64,000 bases of DNA from Mycobacterium sp. DL (GTDB lineage Bacteria; Actinomycetota; Actinomycetes; Mycobacteriales; Mycobacteriaceae): contig NZ_CP155796.1 of the NCBI RefSeq assembly GCF_039729195.1, forward strand, positions 4,774,001 through 4,838,000, in the 5' to 3' direction. Numbering within the stretch: the stretch's first letter is position 1; every line of letters begins with the position of its first letter. Both the position numbers and the translations under genes were made by a program. Shown here one piece after another: positions 19,443 through 26,618 of this stretch. The notes below the pieces were generated by a model. The model was not told the DNA's origin. It did not search any database and saw nothing but the letters and a program-made list of their open reading frames with translations.

Positions 19443-20017
19443 AGCTGATCGCCGGCCAGGTCGGCCCAGACCTGCGTGTGGCTGCGCTGACGTCCGTGCC
19501 GAGATATACGGTTGAGCGCATGGAACAGCCTCTTGCGTTGGTCGGCCGGGCGCTCGTCGTAGTCGTCGATGATCGCACCGCCCACGGTGACGAAGAGGAT
19601 CACAGCGGTCCACTGGTCACCGAGCTCCTCGGGGAGGCGGGATTTGTCGTCGACGGTGTGGTCGTGGTGTCCTCCGACGAGGTCGAGATCCGCAACGCGC
19701 TGAACACCGCGGTCATCGGCGGTGTCGACCTCGTGGTGTCCGTCGGCGGAACCGGTGTCACCCCGCGCGACGTCACCCCCGAATCGACTCTCGACCTTCT
19801 CGACCGGGAGCTGCTGGGCATCGCCGAAGCCCTACGGGCGTCCGGGCTGCAAGCCGGCATCCCCGACGCGGGACTGTCGCGCGGGTTGGCCGGTATCTCC
19901 GGCAGCACGCTGGTCGTGAACCTCGCCGGATCGCGAGCGGCGGTACGGGACGGCATGGCCACGCTCGGACCGCTGGCTGCGCAGATCATCGCCCAGCTAT
20001 CCAGCCTGGAGATCTGA
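19439..20017 (+). CDS. moaB2: MoaB/MogA-family molybdopterin protein (MoaB2-like)
   Basis: The MogA/MoaB fold is evident from ALVVVVDDRTAHGDEEDHSG, VVSVGGTGVTPRDVTPE and the final GSTLVVNLAGS. These are the residues that bind molybdopterin in adenylylation. GTG 19439 overlaps the pepD stop and gives 192 residues. An internal ATG at 19520 would give 165 residues starting just before the conserved domain and is a real alternative. The pepD-moaB2 pairing is conserved in mycobacteria. A pathway link between the two is not apparent. Confidence 0.88.
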   Translation: MKLIAGQVGPDLRVAALTSVPRYTVERMEQPLALVGRALVVVVDDRTAHGDEEDHSGPLVTELLGEAGFVVDGVVVVSSDEVEIRNALNTAVIGGVDLVVSVGGTGVTPRDVTPESTLDLLDRELLGIAEALRASGLQAGIPDAGLSRGLAGISGSTLVVNLAGSRAAVRDGMATLGPLAAQIIAQLSSLEI

Positions 20018-20176
20018 CGAATTGGTCGCACCGGCCGGTTGTCTGCACAGCGGCCTGTCGGCATCGCCGGGCTGTAGTGCCGGTGTCGGCCGGTCCGCCC
20101 CGCGGAGTGCTGCGTTACGACCAGGTGAACATCGACGCCGTCCGAAGTGTGATCTTGGTCACTTGGAGGCCGCGCG

Positions 20177-20335
20177 GTGACCCCCCACTCGCGCCGTTCG
20201 CGGGACGCAGTTAACAACGTCTTCGGTGACGATCTGTCGGAGATGTCCGTGAACGACTCCGAGGAGTCGTCGCCCGATGACGACGCCGACCGTGAGCGTT
20301 GGCTGCGGGACAACGTTCCCCCTCATCATGAGTGA
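20177..20335 (+). CDS. Small acidic protein of unknown function (52 residues)
   Basis: GTG 20177 is preceded by a near-ideal ribosome site, TTGGAGG (20163-20169), seven bases away. The frame gives MTPHSRRSRDAVNNVFGD, then an acidic Ser/Glu/Asp stretch, and ends RWLRDNVPPHHE with TGA at 20333-20335. The composition (basic start, acidic middle, WLR near the end) looks like a real small cytoplasmic protein. It lies in the moaB2 to mspA interval, same strand as moaB2, and the function is unknown. The ribosome site and codon use are the evidence. Confidence 0.6.
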   Translation: MTPHSRRSRDAVNNVFGDDLSEMSVNDSEESSPDDDADRERWLRDNVPPHHE

Positions 20336-20723
20336 AATTTGATGGCGCAATTACCTCAGGGAACGCACAGGTAACAGTAAGGACCTCCGCAGCGAAGATC
20401 CTGATGCGGGGCCAGATACTGCGACGTGTTCCATGTGAGGCACCCCGTCGTCGCGGGCAGGGGGTCGAGGGCGACGGGGATGGTCCAGCAAACTACGCGC
20501 ACCTCTGCGTCGACATCGTCGACGCCGCGAGTCCGCATTGCCGGTCCGTAGTCCCCCCGTTATGTTCCTCCTGTCAACGATGAGCTAATCGTAAGAAGAA
20601 CATGTGGGCTTTCTAATTCCAGTCACATGAAGCTCTTGCGAGGTGTGTGGTGTAGCGGTTAGGCCAGGCACGGACAATTCGGTACTCCCGCCCGGGGTTC
20701 CGACTACATATCTAAGGGAGAAC
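20336..20723. other. Intergenic region upstream of mspA copy 1
   Basis: About 390 bases with no convincing gene. From roughly 20575 it resembles, with many differences, the leader upstream of mspA copy 2 (shared GTTATGTTCCTC, TCAA.GATGAG, ACATGTGG and CACATGAAGCTCT). The two porin genes therefore share an ancestral promoter. From 20663 the two copies become almost identical. Confidence 0.6.
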
Positions 20724-21368
20724 ATGAAGGCAATCAGTCGGGTGCTGATCGCGATGGTGGCGTCCATCGCGGCTTTGTTCGTGAGCACTGGCACCTCTCA
20801 CGCAGGTCTGGACAATGAGCTGAGCTTGGTCGATGGCCAGGGTCGGACTCTGACGATCCAGCAGTGGGACACATTCCTGAACGGTGTTTTTCCGTTGGAC
20901 CGCAACCGGCTGACCCGTGAGTGGTTCCACTCGGGCAAGGCCTCCTACATCGTGGCCGGTGAGGGTGCGGACGAGTTCGAGGGCACGTTGGAGCTCGGCT
21001 ACCAGGTGGGCTTCCCGTGGTCGCTGGGTGTGGGGATCAACTTCAGCTACACCACGCCCAACATCGCGTTCGACGGTCTGGAGGGCTTTAACGAACTGGG
21101 CCCGCTCGGCGGCTTTGGTGGCATCGTGACTCCGCCGCTGTTCCCGGGTGTGTCGATCTCGGCTGACCTGGGCAACGGTCCGGGTATCCAGGAAGTGGCG
21201 ACCTTCAGTGTGGACGTGGCCGGCCCCGGTGGTTCGGTGGCGGTGTCCAATGCGCACGGCACGGTGACCGGCGCGGCCGGCGGTGTGCTGCTGCGTCCGT
21301 TCGCCCGGTTGGTCTCGTCGACCGGTGACAGCGTCACCACCTACGGCGAACCGTGGAACATGAACTGA
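20724..21368 (+). CDS. mspA: MspA-type outer-membrane porin, copy 1
   Basis: ATG 20724 follows AAGGGAG (20714-20720) and gives 214 residues: a 27-residue signal peptide (ending TSHA) and a 187-residue mature porin starting GLDNELSLVDGQ. It follows M. smegmatis MspA closely, including FPLDRNRLTREWFHSG, GTLELGYQ and the C-terminus VTTYGEPWNMN. MspA octamers are the main hydrophilic pore of the mycomembrane. The constriction loop differs: after D90 the residues are GLEGFNELGPLGG instead of the DGDITAPP type, so D91 is Gly and D93 is Glu, with three extra residues. A hairpin terminator follows at 21386. Confidence 0.95.
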   Translation: MKAISRVLIAMVASIAALFVSTGTSHAGLDNELSLVDGQGRTLTIQQWDTFLNGVFPLDRNRLTREWFHSGKASYIVAGEGADEFEGTLELGYQVGFPWSLGVGINFSYTTPNIAFDGLEGFNELGPLGGFGGIVTPPLFPGVSISADLGNGPGIQEVATFSVDVAGPGGSVAVSNAHGTVTGAAGGVLLRPFARLVSSTGDSVTTYGEPWNMN

Positions 21369-21385
21369 TCTGGCTCTGAACGAGT

Positions 21386-21414
21386 ATCGGCCCCCGGCAT
21401 TGCCGGGGGCCGAT
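21386..21414 (+). terminator. Intrinsic-type terminator of mspA copy 1
   Basis: A GC-rich stem with arms ATCGGCCCCCGG and CCGGGGGCCGAT closes on a short loop and is followed by TTCGTCTGT. It starts 18 bases after the stop. The T-run is weak, as usual in mycobacteria. Confidence 0.75.
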
Positions 21415-21744
21415 TTCGTCTGTCCCGCAACCACGTACCGGACGTCGACGAACCGAACGCTTTGCGTTGGGCCACCTCGATCTTCGTGAACATCAGGTGA
21501 ACGGGATCCGATCGCAAACCCGAATGCCATGGATGCGACAAAAGTTCTGACGCGGACCGCGCCGTCTGTGTTGCCGGTTCGCAGTCTCCCCGTTATGTTC
21601 CTCATGTCAACAATGAGCGAATCGTTAGAACGACATGTGGAATCCTCTCAGGCACTTCACATGAAGCTCTCGCGAAGTGTTCAGCCAGGCACGGACAATT
21701 CGGTACTCCCGCCCGGGGTTCCGACTACATATCTAAGGGAGAAC

Positions 21745-22389
21745 ATGAAGGCAATCAGTCGGGTGCTGATCGCGATGGTGGCGTCCATCGCGGCTTTGTT
21801 CGTGAGCACTGGCACCTCTCACGCAGGTCTGGACAATGAGCTGAGCTTGGTCGATGGCCAGGGTCGGACTCTGACGATCCAGCAGTGGGACACATTCCTC
21901 AACGGTGTTTTTCCGTTGGACCGCAACCGGCTGACCCGTGAGTGGTTCCACTCGGGCAAGGCCTCCTACATCGTGGCCGGTGAGGGTGCGGACGAGTTCG
22001 AGGGCACGTTGGAGCTCGGCTACCAGGTGGGCTTCCCGTGGTCGCTGGGTGTGGGGATCAACTTCAGCTACACCACGCCCAACATCGCGTTCGACGGTCT
22101 GGAGGGCTTTAACGAACTGGGCCCCTTCGGCGGCTTTGGTGGCATCGTGACTCCGCCGCTGTTCCCGGGTGTGTCGATCTCGGCTGACCTGGGCAACGGT
22201 CCGGGTATCCAGGAAGTGGCGACCTTCAGTGTGGACGTGGCCGGCCCCGGTGGTTCGGTGGCGGTGTCCAATGCGCACGGCACGGTGACCGGCGCGGCCG
22301 GCGGTGTGCTGCTGCGTCCGTTCGCCCGGTTGGTCTCGTCGACCGGTGACAGCGTCACCACCTACGGCGAACCGTGGAACATGAACTGA
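21745..22389 (+). CDS. MspA-type outer-membrane porin, copy 2
   Basis: This gene is nearly identical to the first copy (214 residues, same signal peptide and ribosome site); the only residue difference is Phe for Leu at mature position 101, in the constriction loop. The region upstream of the identical block has diverged from that of copy 1, so the promoters may respond differently even though the proteins match. M. smegmatis carries MspA paralogues at scattered loci (MspA to MspD), so a head-to-tail pair is notable. A terminator follows at 22407-22435. Confidence 0.95.
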   Translation: MKAISRVLIAMVASIAALFVSTGTSHAGLDNELSLVDGQGRTLTIQQWDTFLNGVFPLDRNRLTREWFHSGKASYIVAGEGADEFEGTLELGYQVGFPWSLGVGINFSYTTPNIAFDGLEGFNELGPFGGFGGIVTPPLFPGVSISADLGNGPGIQEVATFSVDVAGPGGSVAVSNAHGTVTGAAGGVLLRPFARLVSSTGDSVTTYGEPWNMN

Positions 22390-22406
22390 TCTGGCTCTGA
22401 ACGAGT

Positions 22407-22435
22407 ATCGGCCCTCGGCATTGCCGGGGGCCGAT
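22407..22435 (+). terminator. Intrinsic-type terminator of mspA copy 2
   Basis: Same hairpin as after copy 1, with one C to T change at 22415 that leaves a G-U pair. It also separates the porin from the convergent mscL gene. Confidence 0.72.
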
Positions 22436-22471
22436 TTCGTCTGTCGCGCAACGACTATGCGTGGGCGTCAG

Positions 22472-22900
22472 TCACTCCGTGTGATCGCCGGCCGGACTGC
22501 CGTGCCTGCCGGCGGAACCACCGCTGGCCTCAGCACGCAAGAGATCGCGGATCTCGGTCAACAGCGTGAGCTCGGTCTCTTCTGATTCCACCTTGGCGTC
22601 GCGCTCCTTGAGCTTCTTGAACGGCACGACGATCACGAAGTAGATGACCGCGGCCACGATGAGGAAGTTGATGCCGGCCGACAGCACCGCGTTGAGATCG
22701 ACGAACTGGTCGCCCCCCAGCGGAATCCGCAGGATGCCGTACTCGGCGTCGGGCCCGGCACCGATGCGATCGATGAGGGGTTGAATGACACTTTGTGTGA
22801 AGGCCGTGACGAGGCCGGTGAACGCCGCCCCGATCACGACTGCGACGGCCAGGTCGATCACGTTGCCTCGAGATATGAAGTCCTTGAACCCCTTCAGCAT
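22472..22900 (-). CDS. mscL: Large-conductance mechanosensitive channel MscL
   Basis: ATG 22900 follows AAAGGA and gives 142 residues. The N-terminal amphipathic helix MLKGFKDFISRGNVIDLAVAVVIGAAF and TM1 with the gate region are followed by a loop and TM2 (INFLIVAAVIYFVIVVPFKKL). A charged cytoplasmic helix and a Gly/Ser-rich tail complete it. It is a homopentameric emergency valve for hypo-osmotic shock. Longer in-frame starts exist but MLKGF is the conserved start. It converges on mspA copy 2, with the terminator between them. Confidence 0.96.
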   Translation of the reverse strand: MLKGFKDFISRGNVIDLAVAVVIGAAFTGLVTAFTQSVIQPLIDRIGAGPDAEYGILRIPLGGDQFVDLNAVLSAGINFLIVAAVIYFVIVVPFKKLKERDAKVESEETELTLLTEIRDLLRAEASGGSAGRHGSPAGDHTE

Positions 22901-23296
22901 TGCCCGAGTCCTTTCGTATGGCTGATACCAGGTCGAGTGAACCGTAACCCCGCAGGTCGCGCCCGGGTCGACCGATGCGGTTTCCGGCGTGCCGCCATCT
23001 ATGGCGAATGTGTTGCCGGTGTCTTTGCCGAACTGGCCGGGGGGCCACCGGTGAACGGGCTCTGCGAACGACCTTCCGATCACGCCGGATCACCCGTTGT
23101 CCCCTGCTCTTTCGCGGCAAACCAGGAGGGACGGGATTCGGCGCGCCGAGCCCCTGAATCTAAGCGGATCCTGAAGGAATTCGCTTTGCTCGGCGATGCG
23201 ATGCGCGGTGGGGTTCGGCCTGATAGTCTTCTGCTTGGACTTCACATTTTCGACCCTCGTAACGCTCGCGATCTCGCCACAGAAAGGGGCAGGCCG
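22901..23296. other. Intergenic region between mscL and a secreted-protein gene
   Basis: About 400 bases of divergent spacer. It should hold the mscL promoter (minus strand) and the promoter of the gene at 23297. A candidate -10 TAGTCT lies at about 23224-23229. I see no gene, repeat or clear operator in the rest. Confidence 0.55.
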
Positions 23297-23707
23297 ATGG
23301 CCGCTCTCCTCCAGAATTCCAAGAAGCTGGCTGTTGTCGGCTTCGGTGCACTTGCCGTCAGCGTGGGTGCTCTGACCTTCGGTGCGGGAACCGCCGGTGC
23401 GGACCCCAATGACCCTTCGATGGTCGAGGTCGGCGGAGACGGAGTCGTCAACTCGCGGCAGTCGGCTGCCATCGCGGGTGGGGACTACTGCACGGCGAGC
23501 CCCGGAACGCTCAGCACGGCATCGACCATCACCAGCGACATCGGGACTCCCACGCAGAAGGCTGAAGAGTCCGGGCCGGAGTGGGTCGGATCCCGCGGCT
23601 GGCAGGCAGTGGGCATCTCGCCCTCCGACCCGTGGGGTGGCGCCTTCGACCCGCGGAATACCAGCACCGGTCCGCAGTGCGGCCCGGGCAGCGCAAGCGG
23701 CTTCTGA
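23297..23707 (+). CDS. Secreted protein of unknown function
   Basis: ATG 23297 follows GAAAGGGGC and gives 136 residues. There is a signal peptide (MAALLQNSKKLAVVGFGALAVSVGALTFGAGTA, in part) with cleavage near AGA-DPN. The mature chain is low in charge, rich in Gly, Ser and Pro, with two cysteines (DYCTA and PQCGP) and a WVGSRGW motif. It ends at a strong terminator hairpin (23722-23762). It is probably extracellular or in the periplasm. No family recognised. Confidence 0.65.
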   Translation: MAALLQNSKKLAVVGFGALAVSVGALTFGAGTAGADPNDPSMVEVGGDGVVNSRQSAAIAGGDYCTASPGTLSTASTITSDIGTPTQKAEESGPEWVGSRGWQAVGISPSDPWGGAFDPRNTSTGPQCGPGSASGF

Positions 23708-23721
23708 CCGCAACACATCGT

Positions 23722-23762
23722 CACAATTCCGCCCCCGGCGACCAGCCGGGGGCGGAATTGTG
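23722..23762. terminator. Bidirectional terminator hairpin
   Basis: A perfect 18-bp stem, CACAATTCCGCCCCCGGC and its complement, closes on the five-base loop GACCA between two convergent genes (ending 23707 and 23775). The AT-rich base of the stem gives A- and T-rich flanks in both directions, so it can serve both. Confidence 0.85.
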
Positions 23763-23774
23763 TTGCGGTACTTT

Positions 23775-24431
23775 CTAATGCAGCGTGAGCGTGACCGTCT
23801 GCACCAGTGCAGCGCCCGCGACTGTCTTGGCGGCTGCAGCGGGTAGTGCTACGAGGACGACTCGGCCGCCGCCAGCGGTGACCCCGTTGTCTTTCGCGGA
23901 TACCACCACCACGACCGCGTCGGTGGCGATCAGCCGGGCTTCGGTTGCCGCATCGGTGGATACGGGCGCGGCGACGATATCGACGACGTCTCCGGGTCTG
24001 ACAAGATCCACCAGTGCGGGGTCGGCCAGGGGAAGTGGCACGATTCGTGCGTCGGGCCCGGCGGCGGACTCGGCCAGTCGTGGACCCAGCAGTCGTACGT
24101 CGGTGATGACCTCGCCGCGCCGTGCCGGCCCGGCCAAGGTGGTGCCGACCACCGAATCGATGTCGATGCGCGAACCATCGGGAATGGTTGATGCCGTGCG
24201 GGTTTCGAGCGCAACATCGTCTGCGGTGAGTTCGATGCCCGGCGACAGGTCGCGGGTGGTGACGACGACATCGGTGTGATCGGCGCGCGGATCGTCGCGC
24301 CAGGCTGCGACCGCGGCGAGAACAACCAGCAGGCCGGCGAGCGACCGGCGGGCGGCCGCGGTATGCAACCAGTCGGGGCGTACGGCCTGTCGGAGCCGAT
24401 TCAGCGGCGTCGGGTTGAGCGAATCCCCCAT
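23775..24431 (-). CDS. SAF-domain membrane protein (CpaB/RcpC-like, Rv0990c-like)
   Basis: The 218-residue protein has one N-terminal TM helix (about 28-45, LAGLLVVLAAVAAW), then a SAF domain (VVVTTRDLSPGIELTADDVAL...GTTLAGPARRGEVIT) and a short all-beta C-terminal part. SAF domains occur in Flp-pilus CpaB proteins, antifreeze-like and flagellar FlgA proteins. No pilus genes are nearby, so a pilus role is not supported. The neighbours, an FmdB-type protein and folate cyclo-ligase, are on the same strand, matching the M. tuberculosis order. Confidence 0.75.
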   Translation of the reverse strand: MGDSLNPTPLNRLRQAVRPDWLHTAAARRSLAGLLVVLAAVAAWRDDPRADHTDVVVTTRDLSPGIELTADDVALETRTASTIPDGSRIDIDSVVGTTLAGPARRGEVITDVRLLGPRLAESAAGPDARIVPLPLADPALVDLVRPGDVVDIVAAPVSTDAATEARLIATDAVVVVVSAKDNGVTAGGGRVVLVALPAAAAKTVAGAALVQTVTLTLH

Positions 24432-24495
24432 GCGGCCAACGCTAGGACAGCTGGAACGCTTCCGTCAGCCTGCGGCTGGTCGGCTGTGGATAACG

Positions 24496-24861
24496 TCAGT
24501 TGGACGCTGCGGCTGCCGGTGCGGGGGAGCTGCTCGACGAGCTCGACTTGTCCGACGAGGTCGACTTGTCCGATGAGCTGGACGACGAGGAGCTCGACTT
24601 GTCCGACGAGCTCGAGGTCGATGAATCCGAGGCCGAGGAATCCGAGCTGGCCGAGCCGGAACTCGCGGCAGAGGACTTGGAGGCTTCGCGGCTGTCCGTG
24701 CGGTAGAAACCGCTTCCCTTGAACACCACGCCCACCTTGCCGAAGATCTTGCGCAGCCGTCCGTCGCACTGCGGGCACTGGGTCAACGCGTCGTCGGTGA
24801 AGGCCTGCACCATGTCGAACTTGTTGTCGCATTCGGTGCATGCATAGGAATACGTAGGCAC
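24496..24861 (-). CDS. ruc: FmdB-type zinc ribbon with disordered serine tail (Ruc-like, Rv0991c-like)
   Basis: The 121-residue product starts at GTG 24861, five bases after GGAGGG, and reads MPTYSYACTECDNKF. Four cysteines in CTEC and CPQC form the zinc ribbon (residues 8-33). From about residue 60 the chain is almost only Ser, Asp and Lys (runs of up to nine Ser) and must be disordered. M. tuberculosis Rv0991c (Ruc) has this layout and is a redox-switched chaperone that prevents aggregation once the cysteines oxidise. The same function is likely here, by homology. Confidence 0.82.
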   Translation of the reverse strand: MPTYSYACTECDNKFDMVQAFTDDALTQCPQCDGRLRKIFGKVGVVFKGSGFYRTDSREASKSSAASSGSASSDSSASDSSTSSSSDKSSSSSSSSSDKSTSSDKSSSSSSSPAPAAAASN

Positions 24862-24947
24862 AAAACCCTCCGAGGTGGTCAAACTTCTTTAGCACTCTAC
24901 CGGCTCAAGTGCTAGAACCGCCAGGCGGCCCGCGTGATTCCCACCGC

Positions 24948-25544
24948 TTACGGCGTCGCTCGACTGTCGAGCGCGACCAGACCTGCACGCGGCGTCAAAG
25001 CATGTGTCATCCGCACATCGTGCGGTTCCGACGGGAGGTGATCGACGAGTTCGTCGTCGCGCACCACTGCCACCAGCGCCGCGCGGGGATCGGCCGACGG
25101 CAGCGTCCGGTCGTAGAAGCCGGCACCGCGTCCCAGTCGCACACCGCCTCGGTCGACCGCGAGAGCGGGCACCAGGACCACCGCGGCGTCGGCCAGTGCA
25201 TCGGAGGGCAGCCAGGGCTGGGCTGGTTCACGCAGACCGAACGGCGCGGCCACCAACTCGCCCGGGCGGAACCGTCCCCACCTCAACGGAAGCGGTGTGC
25301 CGTCGGCGTCGTGCCGGGCGACAGGCAGGAGCAGGACGACGTCGTGACCGAGCAGCGCATCGAGCAGCCCCGGTGAGCCCGGCTCGGAACCGACAGGGAC
25401 GTACGCGCACACGGTTTGACCAGCCTTGACGACTGCTCCGAGGTACGAGCAGAGTGCCGCTGCCTCGGCGTCGCGGACTTGCGGATCCACGGTCCGGCGG
25501 GCGGCCAGGATCTCGGCCCTAACCTGTGCCTTTGTCGATCGCAC
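24948..25544 (-). CDS. 5-formyltetrahydrofolate cyclo-ligase
   Basis: GTG 25544 has a good ribosome site (GGAGGG, seven bases away) and gives 198 residues. It shows the N-terminal KAQVRAEILAARR, the central VCAYVPVGSEPGSPGLLDALL and the signature RLGRGAGFYDRTL, which form the ATP and folate pocket. It converts 5-formyl-THF to methenyl-THF. A longer frame (ATG 25580) is possible but would approach galU. It is divergent from galU with a 64-base gap. Matches Rv0992c. Confidence 0.9.
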   Translation of the reverse strand: MRSTKAQVRAEILAARRTVDPQVRDAEAAALCSYLGAVVKAGQTVCAYVPVGSEPGSPGLLDALLGHDVVLLLPVARHDADGTPLPLRWGRFRPGELVAAPFGLREPAQPWLPSDALADAAVVLVPALAVDRGGVRLGRGAGFYDRTLPSADPRAALVAVVRDDELVDHLPSEPHDVRMTHALTPRAGLVALDSRATP

Positions 25545-25595
25545 CGTGAAGCCCTCCGGAGCCGGGTAGGAAGGGAACATCCAACGCAGAGAGGT

Positions 25596-25601
25596 TAATG
25601 T
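25596..25601 (+). promoter_or_regulatory. -10 box of a probable leaderless galU transcript
   Basis: TAATGT ends seven bases before the galU ATG at 25609, the spacing expected if transcription starts on the A of the start codon. No ribosome site precedes the ATG closely. Confidence 0.6.
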
Positions 25602-25608
25602 GTGAACG

Positions 25609-26532
25609 ATGAATCGGCCTGAAGTTCCGATCCCGTACACCGCGGTAGTGCCCGCGGCGGGACTGGGGACGCGCTTTCTGCCTGCCACCAAGACGGTGCC
25701 CAAGGAGTTGCTACCCGTCGTCGATACGCCGGGCATCGAGTTGGTGGCCGCCGAGGCAGCCGAAGCCGGGGCCGAGCGGCTGATCATCATCACCTCCGAG
25801 GGCAAGGACGGTGTGGTCGCACACTTCGTCGAGGACCTGGTGCTCGAGGGGACGCTCGAGGCGCGCGGCAAGAAGTCGATGCTCGAGAAGGTCCGTCGGG
25901 CACCGGCGTTGATCAAGGTCGAATCGGTGGTGCAGGCTGAGCCTCTCGGCCTCGGGCACGCTGTGAGCTGCGTGGAGTCCAGCCTGGCGCCCGACGAGGA
26001 CGCGATCGCGGTGCTGTTGCCCGACGATCTGGTGTTGCCGACCGGCGTGCTGGAGACGATGTCGAAGGTTCGCGCCAAGCGCGGCGGGTCGGTGCTCTGC
26101 GCCATCGAGGTGGACAAAGAGCACATCAGCGCCTACGGCGTTTTCGACGTCGAAATAGTCCCCGATGCGGCGAATCCGAACGTCCTGAAGGTGATCGGCA
26201 TGGTCGAGAAGCCCAAGGCGGAGGACGCGCCCTCGCCGTATGCGGCGGCCGGCCGTTACGTCCTGGACCGCGCAATCTTCGACGCCCTCAAACGGATTCC
26301 GCGGGGTGCCGGTGGCGAACTGCAACTCACCGATGCGATCGCCCTGCTGATCGAGGAAGGGCACCCGGTGCACGTGGTGGTCCACCGAGGATCTCGACAC
26401 GACCTGGGAAATCCCGGCGGCTACCTGAAGGCTGCGGTTGACTTTGCGCTGGAGCGAGACGACTACGGACCCGAACTGCGCGAGTGGCTGGTCGAGCGGT
26501 TGGGGCTCGCTCACGCGACGACTGAGCGCTGA
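25609..26532 (+). CDS. galU: UTP-glucose-1-phosphate uridylyltransferase
   Basis: The 307-residue nucleotidyltransferase has the N-terminal VVPAAGLGTRFLPATKTVPKE (UTP and glucose-1-P binding), VLLPDDLV and GMVEKPK blocks, and GSRHDLGNPGGYLKA near the end. It makes UDP-glucose for trehalose, glucan and envelope glycolipid synthesis. The mRNA is probably leaderless (TAATGT at 25596-25601). galU is followed by moeA1, rimJ and the membrane protein, the conserved order in mycobacteria. Confidence 0.95.
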   Translation: MNRPEVPIPYTAVVPAAGLGTRFLPATKTVPKELLPVVDTPGIELVAAEAAEAGAERLIIITSEGKDGVVAHFVEDLVLEGTLEARGKKSMLEKVRRAPALIKVESVVQAEPLGLGHAVSCVESSLAPDEDAIAVLLPDDLVLPTGVLETMSKVRAKRGGSVLCAIEVDKEHISAYGVFDVEIVPDAANPNVLKVIGMVEKPKAEDAPSPYAAAGRYVLDRAIFDALKRIPRGAGGELQLTDAIALLIEEGHPVHVVVHRGSRHDLGNPGGYLKAAVDFALERDDYGPELREWLVERLGLAHATTER

Positions 26533-26618
26533 CGGCGGTACCGCCCGCGCATCGAACCGCGCGCAGTCGGTGTCATCCAGCGTCGGCCCGGTGAGGCTGA
26601 ACGGGAGAAAGGCGTGAT

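Larger units (their letters stand above)
20663..21431 (+). repeat. Large direct repeat, copy 1 (leader, mspA, terminator)
   Basis: A block of about 770 bases recurs at 21684-22452 with an offset of exactly 1021. I find only five mismatches (at 20880, 21104, 21105, 21394 and 21425 in this copy). Homology continues upstream but with many differences. The sharp change in identity points to recent gene conversion or recombination confined to the gene and its terminator. Confidence 0.85.
21684..22452 (+). repeat. Large direct repeat, copy 2 (leader, mspA, terminator)
   Basis: This is the partner of 20663-21431. The only coding change that alters the protein is CTC to TTC (Leu to Phe) at 22126-22128, in the pore constriction loop. 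The 3-prime edge falls just after the terminator. Confidence 0.85.

Noticed and set aside
20356..20538. Small minus-strand frame of 60 codons with five cysteines (ending YCYLCVP)
   Set aside because: No ribosome site and no signal peptide; an in-frame stop lies directly upstream. Possibly a degraded gene, but not supportable.
20645..20703. tRNA-like stretch (GTGTAGCGGTTAG with a later CGGGGTTCCGA) before mspA copy 1
   Set aside because: It recalls a D arm and T loop, but no acceptor or anticodon stem forms and the spacing is wrong for a tRNA.
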